The notes under the pieces were generated by a model that was given only the letters and a program-made list of their open reading frames with translations, had not been told where the DNA came from and searched no databases. A DNA stretch of 64,000 nucleotides from Schistocerca nitens (taxonomy: Eukaryota; Arthropoda; Insecta; Orthoptera; Acrididae). The DNA is taken from positions 719,155,202 through 719,219,201 of the forward strand of contig NC_064617.1 of NCBI RefSeq assembly GCF_023898315.1, read 5' to 3'. This document shows positions 33,242-44,917 of this stretch, one piece after another; position 1 is the stretch's first letter, and each line of letters opens with the position of its first letter. The translations under genes were made by a program, and so were the position numbers.

Positions 33242-34701
33242 GGGTAGGTTCACTATGTTTTGGTTCATAAAATCGATTTTTTAAATTGCATTTTTGGATC
33301 CATAAAAGTATTAAAATCCACCCCTGAAACTTTTTTTCCGAATACGGAACGGAAATGTTTGTTCCTCGCGGTTGAACAAAAAATGCACGTGCCTGAAATC
33401 GGCCTTTTTCACGCACCAGTTTTTTTCAGGAATTTAGACTTTGCAGCCGGGAAAAATTATTCAATGTGCTTGCCCAAGGATCAAGTTGCTTACGACGTAC
33501 TACGGCTTGGCAATCCGACGGCTTTCCAGTTCGGTGGAACAGATGAAGGCAATTTGGGCAACGTATTTCCACAAGTGTTCGACGGATGACCACCCCCAAC
33601 ACCAAAATTGTCCGGCTGAGGAAACTAGTTGGTGCAAGCGGCGCACTGCAGAGGCTACCGGACATCTCGACGAGTATCAACACGACCAGCAGCTCTCCAA
33701 CGAAGTTCAAAAAGTGATTCATCCGATCTACGAGGCCCTTTCGGAGGACGAGTTATTGTACCGGTGCTTGTGAGGAAACAAAATTCAAATGAAAATTTGA
33801 ACGCATGTGTTTGGAAGTTAGCTCCCAAGCATTTGCATTCTGCTGCAAAGAGTGAAGATTGCGACTTCCCTAGCAGTGAGCAACTTCAACGAAGGGTATT
33901 CAGCAATTCTGAATACCATGACAACGATGTACGTCACCCTGAGACGCTATTCGACGCAGTTCGCCGACCATTCGGACGACCACCGGATTCAAGCGGCCGA
34001 AAACCGCTTGTCACCAGCCGTACGAGCGGCTCTGGAGCAGCGCAGGATGGCCTAGATCGAGCAGAACGCCCTCTATGAGGAAGGACTAGTTTATGGACCT
34101 GGAATAGCAGATTGAACATATGTTTCATAATATTGCATTTATATGTAGTCAAAACTTCAAACGCGTTTTTCTCGAAATGACTTTTTTTATTGCGCGGTAT
34201 AGTAACTTCAAATCTACTGAACCGATTGGCATGATTCTTTGTTTCCGGTGAAGCTAACTAAACTGTCTAGGAGTTTTAACACTTTTATTCCGATGCATCG
34301 ACTATAAATATTTTTACTTGGCCGACGAAGTCGAAAAATCGATGAGAAAAACCCTATTTTGTTTCAAATGGCCGCCATTTTGTTTCCTATGGTCCAAATA
34401 ACTTAAGCGAGGTCAAACTAAAGAATCTTATATACTTCGATAACGTCAACTCAATTTTGATTTCAGGCGAGCCGGCTGACCTGTGAGATACCGTGCGTGG
34501 AGGCCTACATCGAAATTTTGTTTCGTTCCGACGGCACTTCCGCCTTTGCTCTTCGACGTTTCCGGTCGAAAAAATTCCAGTTTGTAGTGAAAATGCCAAT
34601 AAGAATTTTGACTAAATTTGACATTGATATCTATAACATATCCCGAGAAAAAAATTCTCAAGGAACATGCTTTTTTCGGACCAAAGATAGTAAACCTCCC
34701 C
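33242..34701 (+). mobile_element. Second Kolobok-like transposon, internally shortened
   Basis: TTAA occurs at 33238-33241 and 34702-34705. Inverted termini are GGGTAGGTTCACTATG on the left and GGGGAGGTTTACTATC read inward from the right. Copy A of the duplicated segment has the uninterrupted site (near 8675), which proves insertion. It carries the C-terminal half of the same transposase family as 11137-12864 but has clearly different termini, so it is a separate subfamily. Confidence 0.85.
33441..34115 (+). pseudogene. Kolobok-like transposase, C-terminal half
   Basis: Recognisable segments are YYGLAIRRL, IWATYFHKCSTDDHPQHQNC, TSWCKRRTAEATG, VIHPIYEALSEDELLYRCL, then in a shifted frame KQNSNENLNACVWKLAPKH, and the final VYGPGIAD at about 34092-34115. 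These align in order with the 10721 element's protein (AVWVTFFHKSSTDD, VMEAIKPIYREL, QNPNES, YGPGCF). At least two frameshifts and a stop break the frame. The N-terminal half with the DGTW motif is missing. Confidence 0.75.
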
Positions 34702-35028
34702 TTAAGTAGAGAAATTTACTGAAAAACTTCCTGTGTTAAGGAAGAAACGGTAACATCAACAGGTCATCTCTTTTGAAATTGATAAACATGCCTGGTCTTT
34801 CAGATGAACTACAGAAAGGACTATATCTGCCATGCACTTTCCTATTTTGAATACATTGACAACAACGGTTCAGCAGCATCTTTAAACCAAATTAAGTCAA
34901 CAGGATTAATTGGAATTATAAGGAACGGATTCACAGCTTAAGCTGACAACAATCATGCGTAAATCTTGCGGAACAGATGCCTTTTGCCTTTCATCGTTTT
35001 TCTGTACTTGCAAAATCACTGCCACAGT

Positions 35029-35300
35029 TCAAAGAGCTACTCCCAAAACCTTGCGTGTTCTCTCTTTTAACCATTCGTGGCTAAATGGAGGCTGCCTTAA
35101 TGCATGGCATTTGGAACTCCGTTTGGAAGCACTGCTTGGCGAAAAGTATGCGCCCTCTGGTAATGAATGTTTGAAATATTTTCTCCATGATTTAACGCTT
35201 GTAACAAATCTAGGGATATGCATTAGTCTATCGAGACTACCATGGCACTGAAAACGCTTTTTTTCTGAAACGTTTCCCATGTTCTTAAATCCAGGTGTTT
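35029..35300 (-). repeat. Inverted partner of the 6126-6470 repeat
   Basis: On the minus strand this reads CCCTAGATTTGTTACAAGC, then ATTCATTACCAGAGGGCGC and CCTCCATTTAGCCACGAATGG, matching the plus strand at 6260-6410. It lies within extra sequence that interrupts copy B relative to copy A, so it probably arrived as a mobile repeat. Confidence 0.6.
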
Positions 35301-36310
35301 GAATGTGGGTACTTATCACCACACACAGACATTTAGAGGCAGATAGCAGATGTGTCGATAGACGAAACGTATAGACGCGTAAGTGTCTCCAAGTTGATTT
35401 CCATAACTAGCAATGAGAACTTAACATGTTCTTAACGCGACGAAACCGACAGATGTAAAATTAAGTTCAGGAGGACCACAAAAATTATTATAGGGCCGTT
35501 ACTGTTTATATATAATGATGTAAATAACGAAGGAAAGGGGTGAGGCTGTTCGAAGACAATGTTATTTACAGGAAGACGCCCGAACATCACGGCGAAATAC
35601 CTGCACACTTTTAGAGGATCAATGACTGGTGTGGAACCTAGTTGCTGAGCCTGAACTTAAAACAAAAAATTGCAATCTATTACATGTAAATTGACGAAGA
35701 AACACATTACTGTTCGATTACGCTACTAGCGAAAAGTATCTGGAAAATTTGATGGCTGTAAAATGACGGAGCTAAAGTCAGGACTGATCTAACGAGAATG
35801 ATCACATGAAAGTAACTAAAGGGAAAGCAAGTGCCAGCAGGGGGTTAACTGGAAAAAACTAAACTATATGTAACTCATCCATCATAGAATTGGCTCACAA
35901 AGCAGTCGCTCCATTTACTCTTGCGTATTAGTCGTCACTTTGCTCTTACTATCAGGTTAAATGAGCAGATAATGTAGGGAACATCCTACAAAGATCTCTG
36001 TGTGTGTCATGGGTTCGTTTAATAAATGCTACAGCGTCACGGAGACGCTGAACAAATTCCAGTGGCAGGCGCTACACGAGAGTCGTCGTGCATCATGGTG
36101 AGGTTTACACTGACAGTTCAGGGAAATGTATTTCTTCCTCCCACATAAGTCTGTCGAAATAACTGCGGAATGAATGGGAGAAATTAGAGCTCTTGAGCTC
36201 TTAACGGGAGAAAGGGGGGGTGGGGGGACGGTGAGTTCGTATATTGCTAGTCGTCCTCTCTCGCACTATTAGAAGAATGATGAGGGGAAATGACAGATAG
36301 TACCTTAAGT

Positions 36311-38765
36311 AGCCCCAAGCTAACTTGCGGGGTCTAGATGTAGGTTAGTAGTAGTTGGTCAGTTGTACTGCCGACATAGGTGTGAGTCTCAAGTGACTTT
36401 TTTCACTACTCCAGGCGAAAACCGTTCTGGAAACTGACGAATCAGCTCAATGCTATAAATATATTTGCAGTGCGATAAATTTTATTGCCAATATTGTGAT
36501 AAGCAGAGGCCTAAATATTAATTTTTTTACACGTTCTGTGATCGTAAAACTTACTTGGCTACGTGGCACGGAATTCCACTGCAAATAATGTCTTATTTCC
36601 TGCGTGTTTTTGTGGTTACTTTCTTGTTTATATATGAATAGTCTGTGTATAAAAGTACTGGAAAAGAATGCTGTTAAGCTTCGTACATAGTTTTAAAAGG
36701 TACATGTACAAGGACTTGGAAATATCGGTGGTAGCAAACAAAGAATGAGTAGGTGACGAGAGAAAAATGAAGCTGACATGTCCACTTTGTGATATATTGC
36801 GCAGAAACTGCGGACAAATATTGTTCGTTAGAATATATCGCAAGCTCTGCTTCATATACTTTCAGTACTGCAGTTAATGTAATTTTCAAAATCTATTATG
36901 TTCGAATGTTGTTAATATGAACGCACATTTTCAAGCGGCTTCAATTATTACCTGTCGTTAATTGAATGTATTATTTGTATACTTATAACATTTTATGCTT
37001 GTCCAATAGTTATGCCACTTCACTGTGGCACAGAAATCGTCTCTTCAGCAGTAATCCTACGTGTTTTATCAAACTGATCACGATGGACTCTTCCAAAAGA
37101 TAACTTTCCATAGTCCACGTAAGCGGCAATTTACTGACCAGAGAAGGTTATCATAAAGTGCGCGACAATCATGTGCAGATAACCTTGGGTAACTCAGTGT
37201 TTCTGATTTATTATTGTGATTTACGTTAAAGGCGACATCTTGTCAAAGTTGCGTGGCTAAAATCACTGCATTTTCGTAGTATATAAGATCCGTTGTATTA
37301 GAATCTAGAAAAGTTATGAACAGGTGAATTACCCAGACTATAATCATCCCATGTTTGAGAGAGCACTTTGCGACTTCCAGCAAACTATTCTTAATTTCAA
37401 ACGTTTTAGAAATCCGTTCTCACTGATAGCACCTGAAAAGTAATTAAAGGAAGAAAGTTTATCTTACTACAGTCTGGATTTTCGTTGTTTGTTGACTACT
37501 AGTTTAGCATTTTGTTTATTACTTCTGATAGCAACTCTATTCGCAATATTTTGTAGGCGGTATCAATACACACCACTGAATGTATCTGCAAAGTTATTTC
37601 ATTGTACGACACACTTCAGAAGACGTGACGTCATGAATACGGGAGATCGATTCCTTAAAGAATGTTACCTATTAGGGGGGCGAGAGGGGTGTTTCTGGTA
37701 AAAATAAAATGACGGTGCGACATTAGGGACTAACCGTATTTGACAATATATAAATATTCACCATATGATGATCTTACTGATTGACCGAAGCTGGCAAGGG
37801 GGCAAACAAAAGATTCAAGAAAATTATGAACAGACTGACTGCAGTCTCTACACAAATCACCTGCGTAAGGTTACAATTGCCTTTTTTGTTTCTAAATTAA
37901 GAAGTAGACACGAGCTATCCCTATTATTGCTTTCGACGAATGGCGGCCTTAAAAAAAACAGACTTCTGGAAAATTCCGCACGTTTCGGCAAGTTTTGTCG
38001 TAAAGTGTTTGGCAAATAGTGAAGTACTGCCGAATGAACTATTTCAACAAGCGAGTGGAAGGACACCCGCAATGATTTTTAATGGGTACGAGTGAGATCT
38101 GGACAACATGCCTAGAGCAACAGCCTAACACACTATGTCGAGGTACACCACAACAGCATGGGTGAAATGCTGTTTTGCAGTATCTCATTGAAAGATAAGG
38201 TCACGGACGCGTCGAAAGTGAGACGCAGCCATCAAAGGTATGTTCGCCCACTGGGTACGTGGGAGTAGCGTCACTTTGTGATCGAAGGCGATGGAGGGTC
38301 TTGGCATATAAGAAATGCAATTAAATGCACTGATATGAATGCTCCAAAATGGCCCTCGAGTGAGAAACGAAGGTATGTTTCGTGTAAACGAAATTATTTC
38401 GGATTAAAAAGTAGTATATTTAAACATTGTTGTACGTTTGGTATAGTGTCATTTTTACATAAAGGAATATTTATTGTTTCCACAGAGGACAATTTCAGAA
38501 ACAAGTTATTTTAAAATGGCCCCTCTGAAATATTATATGTAATGAACATATACTATAGTAGCCCATTTGATCTGCCTAATAATAGTAACTATAACTTTTC
38601 TCTGGTATATTTGTTATGAATCATTAAACAATGTAACCACACAAAGCAATAAAGCAAATTATTTCCCATAATATTTTAATTTCTAATTGCAGTTGGTCGG
38701 AAATTTAGTAGTCTTTGTATCCACAGCTCTTTGCAATGGGCTGTATATTGTATTATTATTAGTCA
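36311..38765. other. No recognisable feature
   Basis: AT-rich sequence with only short frames. A 70-codon frame at 37489-37701 has a hydrophobic start but no ATG context or family resemblance that I can support. Confidence 0.4.
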
Positions 38766-38776
38766 GTTTGACTGTT

Positions 38777-38898
38777 CAAAACAAAAAATGGTTCAAATGG
38801 CTCTGAGCACTATGGGACTTAACATCTATGGTCATCAGTCCCCTAGAACTTAGAACTGCTTAAACCTAACTAACCTAAGGACATCACACAACACCCAG
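38777..38898 (-). repeat. SINE 3' part with 11-bp target duplication
   Basis: On the minus strand the sequence ends CCATTTGAACCATTTTTTG, the 3' end of a tRNA-headed insect SINE that I recognise from memory. The tRNA-like head is missing through 5' truncation. GTTTGACTGTT flanks it at 38766-38776 and 38899-38909, which shows insertion by target-primed reverse transcription. Confidence 0.85.
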
Positions 38899-38909
38899 GT
38901 TTGACTGTT

Positions 38910-41639
38910 ACTTAAGTATTAAATAGGTCAATTACTAGATCGTCTCCGAATGAAGATCCAGTAAAGACTGCCCATGAGTAATAAGTAACTATCAAAGACA
39001 GTTAAAGGAGATTTGCAGATGCTTACAATGAAACTCTGAAGACCGAAAATCGTTTAAATTCTCTCACCCAGTAAGAGTAGACGTTTTATTGTTCTTCACA
39101 GTGTCACGTTAATTAGGTTTCACGTCGGACATGAACAACTTAACTGTGGGGGGGGGGGGGGGGGGTGGCGGCACAGTTTTGGTGCAGCATTGATTGTATG
39201 AGGCATATGGAACTTCCCTACCATCTCACGATATACTGTAATTTCCAATCTCAGGACCAATTCCAAAATTTTACATCTTTTTAACACCGAAAAATATCTG
39301 TCTTTATTGTATAAATTCCGTTAAATACAATCAAGCCGCTATTAGAGCAGTGTCTACTCACGATAATGAAGTGTAATTCTTAAATATGAAGTTATTTCTT
39401 AGTTGGGTAGGCGTGACTTAGCTCTAAATTTTAAGAGGTATAAATGGTGAGAAACAATCAGACCACGTCAGTAATTCGAATCATTTACAAAAAACTGATT
39501 TCACTTTAAAAAATATCGAAAACCCTGTCACCTGCAAGTTCATCTCTATTTGGTAGGCTACCGGTTTCGGCGATGTAATACGGGATTAGGGCCCAGATAA
39601 AATTACCAGCAATATTACGAACAAGAATTACATAAAATCAAGGTACAAACTATAGATTCATGAGCGTATTTGTCATTAGGTAATACTCCGAGGGAGTCGG
39701 GAAATTTGGCCACCACGTACGGATATTCCACAAGGTATGTTTCTTAGGTAATATGAAAGAAACAATATGAAAGTATTACCCGAGCACGGTATTACACTAC
39801 CTCCCGTGGCTGTTATCGGAAACGTACTGCGATGTTGCAGTAAACAAGTACAGTGGTGACCAAGGAAAACTCATCGTGAGACAATTGTGCATGTACTTTC
39901 AAATGGTTCTGCGTGTCCTCAAGAAATCACGATAAGAACTGATAAGCCGACCGAAGAGCCCGCACTCCGAGATGCAATAATATCGTGGTTCACTAATACA
40001 AACGAGAAGTCTCCGAACGTGGCTAAGCCGATAAACACATGTTCTTAGTATACCATACCCAAGTTACACTGTCAGTAAACAAAATAACAGACACAATGAA
40101 AGCGTAAGTTTGCTACTAATAAAACTACTCAAATAGGTGTAATATCAAAATAAAACAGTCTTTACTACAAGTATGCCATGTTCTGTTTACTCGTGACCTA
40201 AAATAAAACAAAGGCAACGTCAAAATTAAAAGAATGAAAAATGCTTATGTCCGAGTTCAATGTGTTAACGGCAGTTATGTCAGACGGCCAAACATATACC
40301 ATATAACATTTACAGGGTGAACTGCCAACAATAATCGGTGAAAGCAACCGTTATTGAGTACAACATGTGAGCTACGTTCATACCGTCCATAAATACACCG
40401 TAGTCACAAGTCTCGGCTATTTATGTAGTCAGGCTGATAGAAGGTACAAACCAAACCAAGTAACTAGAAGAGTGCACTGTTCAGCACCACGTACATTTAA
40501 CGGCGTTCTACACCTGAAGAAAAAATAACATAGGAATTTATCATTAACAGTTCCTTTAATTACACATCTGTTGCATAACCACCTAACAACCCGACTGGCT
40601 AATAGATTAACATCTGTATAAAAACAATTGGTCCAGTCACTGTGCTACGTAACCCATCCTCTCATACCTCGCTTTTTTAACAAGTAACTTTAAACAACAC
40701 TATCGTGGTATGTGTGGAATTTGATAGTAATAAGAGACACTTTGTAATACATGACTGAACTTTAGTGCCTTTAATACCCATATAAGTAGTTTCGATGAAA
40801 ACCCAATATAAATCAGTGAAACAATAACACCCCCTATGTAAGGTACCTAGGAACAACACTTATGGTAAAAAGACAATTACAATCACAAATTACGCTTGTC
40901 GTATGAGGGAACGTATGGATCCCGTTTCTTTTAGCTACAAATACCGAAATGAACTTAGCACCCCCGATCAGAGACTAAGACAAAGTACCGTCGTGGTCAC
41001 ACATTCCTAAAATATAAAATATTTAACTTCTTGAACTAGAGGGAAGGAATGACTGACAACCATACATAATAAATGCTCCGCGTGACAGGATTGTACTATA
41101 GAAGCCGCAAGAGCGCCTGTGTTCTAAATAATTCAACGAGCAGTAAAGTGGGATCAGAAAACTACGACGTAAGAGAATTAATATGATGGGACTCGCCATA
41201 TTGTACAAAACAGACGTAGTATGAACCAAGCCATCTAGTACCGTGTAATGACGTATTGGGATTTTATTGACGCAATAAAACTTGTTCACTCCATTACCTT
41301 TAGGTCGTACCGTATTGCACGACTGAAGACTTACTACGATCGGAAATAGCGAGTCTCAACTATAGAACCAAATGTCACATGACAGCTATATGGACGAAAT
41401 AAGACGTACGAGATATCTGCTGAATGAAAAATATGTCCCACGGTATCCAGCAAGGGATAAGCAAGGGTCGTCTCTACGGTCAAAAACGCGTTAATAATCA
41501 GATACAGAAAACTAATCACGACCAAAGTAGGTTACTGTCCGACCTACATAAGAAGGGGATAACGTACCCAATGAAACCTATACATATATCAGAACCACTC
41601 ACCTTATTACCAGATTCCCCCCCCCCCCCATCTACCTTT
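38910..41639. other. No gene seen; G18 run at 39148-39165
   Basis: Mostly AT-rich sequence. A run of 18 G occurs at 39148-39165 and a C run at about 41617-41629. An ACCGGTTTCGG motif at 39550 resembles the common insect stem-loop GAAACCGGT. No coding region is supported. Confidence 0.4.
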
Positions 41640-42050
41640 GGCTCGGGAGTGTCATCTTTGTACCGCCATTTTCGTGCAGTGTTTTACAGTGAGTCTTTTA
41701 CAGTTATTGTTCCGTGTTGTTTTTTTGAGAAGTGTTGCGAACGGCCATCATACTGTCGCTGGGTGTGCATTTTATCTCTTGCGAACAGAAACCAGACTGT
41801 CGCCATGTTTTTTAATTGTGTGTGTTCTATGTTACTTGTCTGATTCCTGTGTCTTTTATTAACATTGACAACCCCTTTTGCTTTCTGTTTTAACTTTCCG
41901 CATTTTTCCACCATTTTACACTAAGTCACCGTTTTTTCGCCTGTTTTTCTTCTTCCTTTTTTTTAAAAAAAAAACGTCTGTAGGCTGTAGAGCAGCGTAC
42001 TAAGCTGCTGCCAGCCCGCCCCCTTCGGGGGGAATTGAAAATCAATAACG
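41640..42050 (+). mobile_element. Jockey-type 3' end fragment
   Basis: The end of this segment (GTAGGCTGTAGAGCAGCGTAC, CTGCTGCCAGCC, then an AATAACGAAAACAAAAG tail) resembles the 3' end of the Jockey-type element at 27658-27745 read on its own strand (AGAGCGGCGTAGTTTGC, CTGCTGGCCTGCC, AATAACAATAAAG). It is therefore probably an untranslated 3' fragment of a related element, without coding sequence. Confidence 0.5.
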
Positions 42051-42059
42051 AAAACAAAA

Positions 42060-43020
42060 GAAAAACTTGTACCAGGCAATGGCTGAATTTTCCAACAAAA
42101 GGATGTATTTCGTACGTGAAAATAATCTTCGCACCTATTAATGACGTACAATGAAGTCATAACTTACTGAACATCGAACAATACAGGTGTCAAACACACA
42201 AGTTACTAGCTCACACATGCGCAACACTTGTGTGCACAAGTATTCCGCGAACGCAAATACTGCTTGGCACTTAACGCCGCCAAGCAAGTAAACATTACAG
42301 CCAGTGATGTATCCGGCGCTACGTTAGTCAAATCAGTGTTAAGAGAGAGCACCGGTTACTATGTACAAAAAGCTGTCATACGTTCCAAAAACCAACGTGA
42401 CCTTTCTTGCACCTAGTTAACGAAACCCAAAAGTGATGATATGAAACAATTCACATATGCACAGGCCTGACATCGAGATCTACGCGGCCCGTGCATACAA
42501 CACTATGATTTACATAAAGGAAAAACACGGACATTAAAACCTGTTTCAAGCAATGTGAAATGGTTTTTCCTTCTCTGTTTCGTTACAACATTTTTTGGAT
42601 ATAGTCGACAAACGCCTTATTCTTAAACGCTGTTCGTTCAACAATGTCTCAGTTTCCTCAAGAGCACATATACAGTATATGGATTTCTAGTTCTTCCAGT
42701 ACGTCCTTCGTCTAACGTACACAGTATGTTGAGATGTCTTTGAGTACTAATAACATTGTGGTTTTCTGTACGTAGATGTTCGTTGAAGGATGAAAATTTG
42801 ATTGTGTTCAAAGATGTGCGTTCATGGTATCTCTCCTTGAAAGCAACTCTTTTTGGCTTATGTATACATGATCACTGTCGTTGCATGTTATTTTATAATT
42901 ACTTCATTTCAGAAAACTATCACACTGCCAACAAAGTGTATAAGCACCTTAGCCGAGCCATTGTTGTTCTTAAAACATACGTCTACGTTTACCCTTCGAA
43001 ATGTTTGAGCTATATTTGCT
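42060..43020. other. No recognisable feature
   Basis: No gene or repeat was identified before the leader of RTE copy 2 begins at 43021. Confidence 0.4.
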
Positions 43021-44917
43021 TGAACCACGAGCCTTGCCGTTGGTGGGGAGGCTTGCGTGCCTCAACGATACAGATAGCCGTACCGTAGGTGCAACCACAA
43101 CGGAGGGGTATCTGTTGAGAGGCCAGACAAACGTGTGGTTCCTGAAGAGGGGCAGCAGCCTTTTCAGTAGTTGCAGGGGCAACAATCTGGATGATTGACT
43201 GATCTGGCCTTTTAACATTAACCAAAATGGCCTTGCTGTGCTGGTACTGCGAATAGCTGACAGCAAGGGGAAACTACAGCCGTAATTTTTCCCGAGGGCA
43301 TGCAGCTTTACTGTATGATTAGATGATGATGGTGTCCTCTTGGGTAAAATATTCCGGAGGTGAAATAGTCCCCCATTCGGATCTCCGGGCGGGGACTACT
43401 CAGGAGGACGTCGTTATTACGTGAAAGAAAACTGGCGTTCTACGGATCGGAGCGTGGAATGTCAGATCCCTTAATCGGGCAGGTATCTTAGAAAATTTAA
43501 AAATGGAAATGGATACGTTAAAGTTAGATATAGTGGTAATTGGTGAAGTTCGGTGGCAGGAGAAACAAGACTTCTGGTCAGGTGAATACAGGGTTATAAA
43601 CACAAAAACAAATAGGGGTAATGCTGGAGTAGGCTTAATAATGAATAAAAGATAGGAGTGCGGATAAGCTATTACAAACAGCATAGTGGACGCATTATTG
43701 TGGCCAAGGTAGACACGAAGCCCACACCTAGCACAGTAGTACAAGTTTATATGCCAACTAGCTCCACAGATGACGAAGAGATTGATGAAATGTATGATGA
43801 GATAAAAGAAATTATTGAGATAGTGAAGGAAGACGAATATTTAATAGTCATCGGTGACCGCAATTCGATAGTAGGAAAAGGAAGAGAAGGAAACGTAGTA
43901 GGTGAATATGGAATGGAGGTAAGGCATGAAAGAGGAAGCCGACTGGTAGAATTTTGCACAGAGCATAACTTAATCATATCTAACACTTGGTTCAAGAATC
44001 ATAACTGAAGGTTGTATACAGGGATAGATTACATAATGGTAAGACAGAGATTTAGGATCCAGGTTTTAAATTGTAAGACATTTCCAGGGGCAGATGTGGA
44101 CTCTGACCACAATCTATTGAAGAAACTGCAAAAAGGTGGGAATTTAAGGAAGTGAGACCTAGATAAACTGACAGAACAAGAGGTTGTAGATAGTTTCAAG
44201 GAGAGCATTAGCGAACGATTGACAAGAATGGGGGAAAGAAGTACAGTAGAAAAAGAATGGGTAGCTTTGAAAGATGAAATAATGAAGGCAGCAGAGGATC
44301 AAGTAGGTAAAAAGGCGAGGGGTAATAGAAATCCTTGGGCAACAGAAGACATACTGAATTTAATTGATGAAAGGAGAAAATACAAAAATGCAGTAAAGGA
44401 AGCGGGCAAAAAGGAACACAAACGTCTCAAAAATGAGATCAACAGGAAGTGCAAATTGCCTAAGCAGGGATGGCTAGAGGACAAATGTAAGGATGTAGAG
44501 GCGAACATCACTAGGGGTAAGATAGATACTGCCTACAGGAAAATTAAAGAGACCTTTGGAGGAAAGAGAACCACTTACATTAATATCAAGAGCTCAGACG
44601 GAAACCCAGTTCTAAGCAACGAAGGGAAAGCAGAAAGGTGTAAGAAGTATATAGAGGGTCTATTCAAGGGCGATGTACTTGAGGACAATATTATGGAAAT
44701 GGAAGAGGAGGTAGATGAAGATGAAATGGGAGATATGATGCTGCGTGAAGAGTTTGACAGAGCACTGAAAGACCCAAGTCGAAACAAGGCCCCGGGAGTA
44801 GACAACATTCCATTAGAACTACTGACAGCCTTGGGAGAGTCAGCCCTGACAAAACTCTACCATCTGGTGAGCAAGATGTATGACACAGCCAAAATACCCT
44901 CAGACGTCATGAATATA

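Larger units (their letters stand above)
31630..36310 (+). repeat. Duplicated segment, copy B (direct partner 7031-9790)
   Basis: Collinear with copy A after removing a Kolobok-like insertion (33242-34705) and a ~550 bp piece at about 35040-35590. Divergence is clear but most landmarks are conserved, for example GGTTGCTTATAT/CGTTGCTTATAT near the start and CAGTGGCAGGCGCTACAC near the end. No conserved ORF is seen. Confidence 0.75.

Noticed and set aside
33242..34701. piggyBac element
   Set aside because: TTAA is shared with piggyBac, but the termini lack the usual CCC(T/A) start and the protein matches the Kolobok-like transposase of the 10721 element.
37489..37701. Possible membrane-anchored host protein
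   Set aside because: Hydrophobic start only; no ATG, no downstream coding and no recognised motif.
43021..43125. HDV-like ribozyme in the RTE leader
   Set aside because: The interlocked helices are suggestive, but there is no P4 hairpin and no cytosine in the expected joining strand, so I report only a possible pseudoknot.
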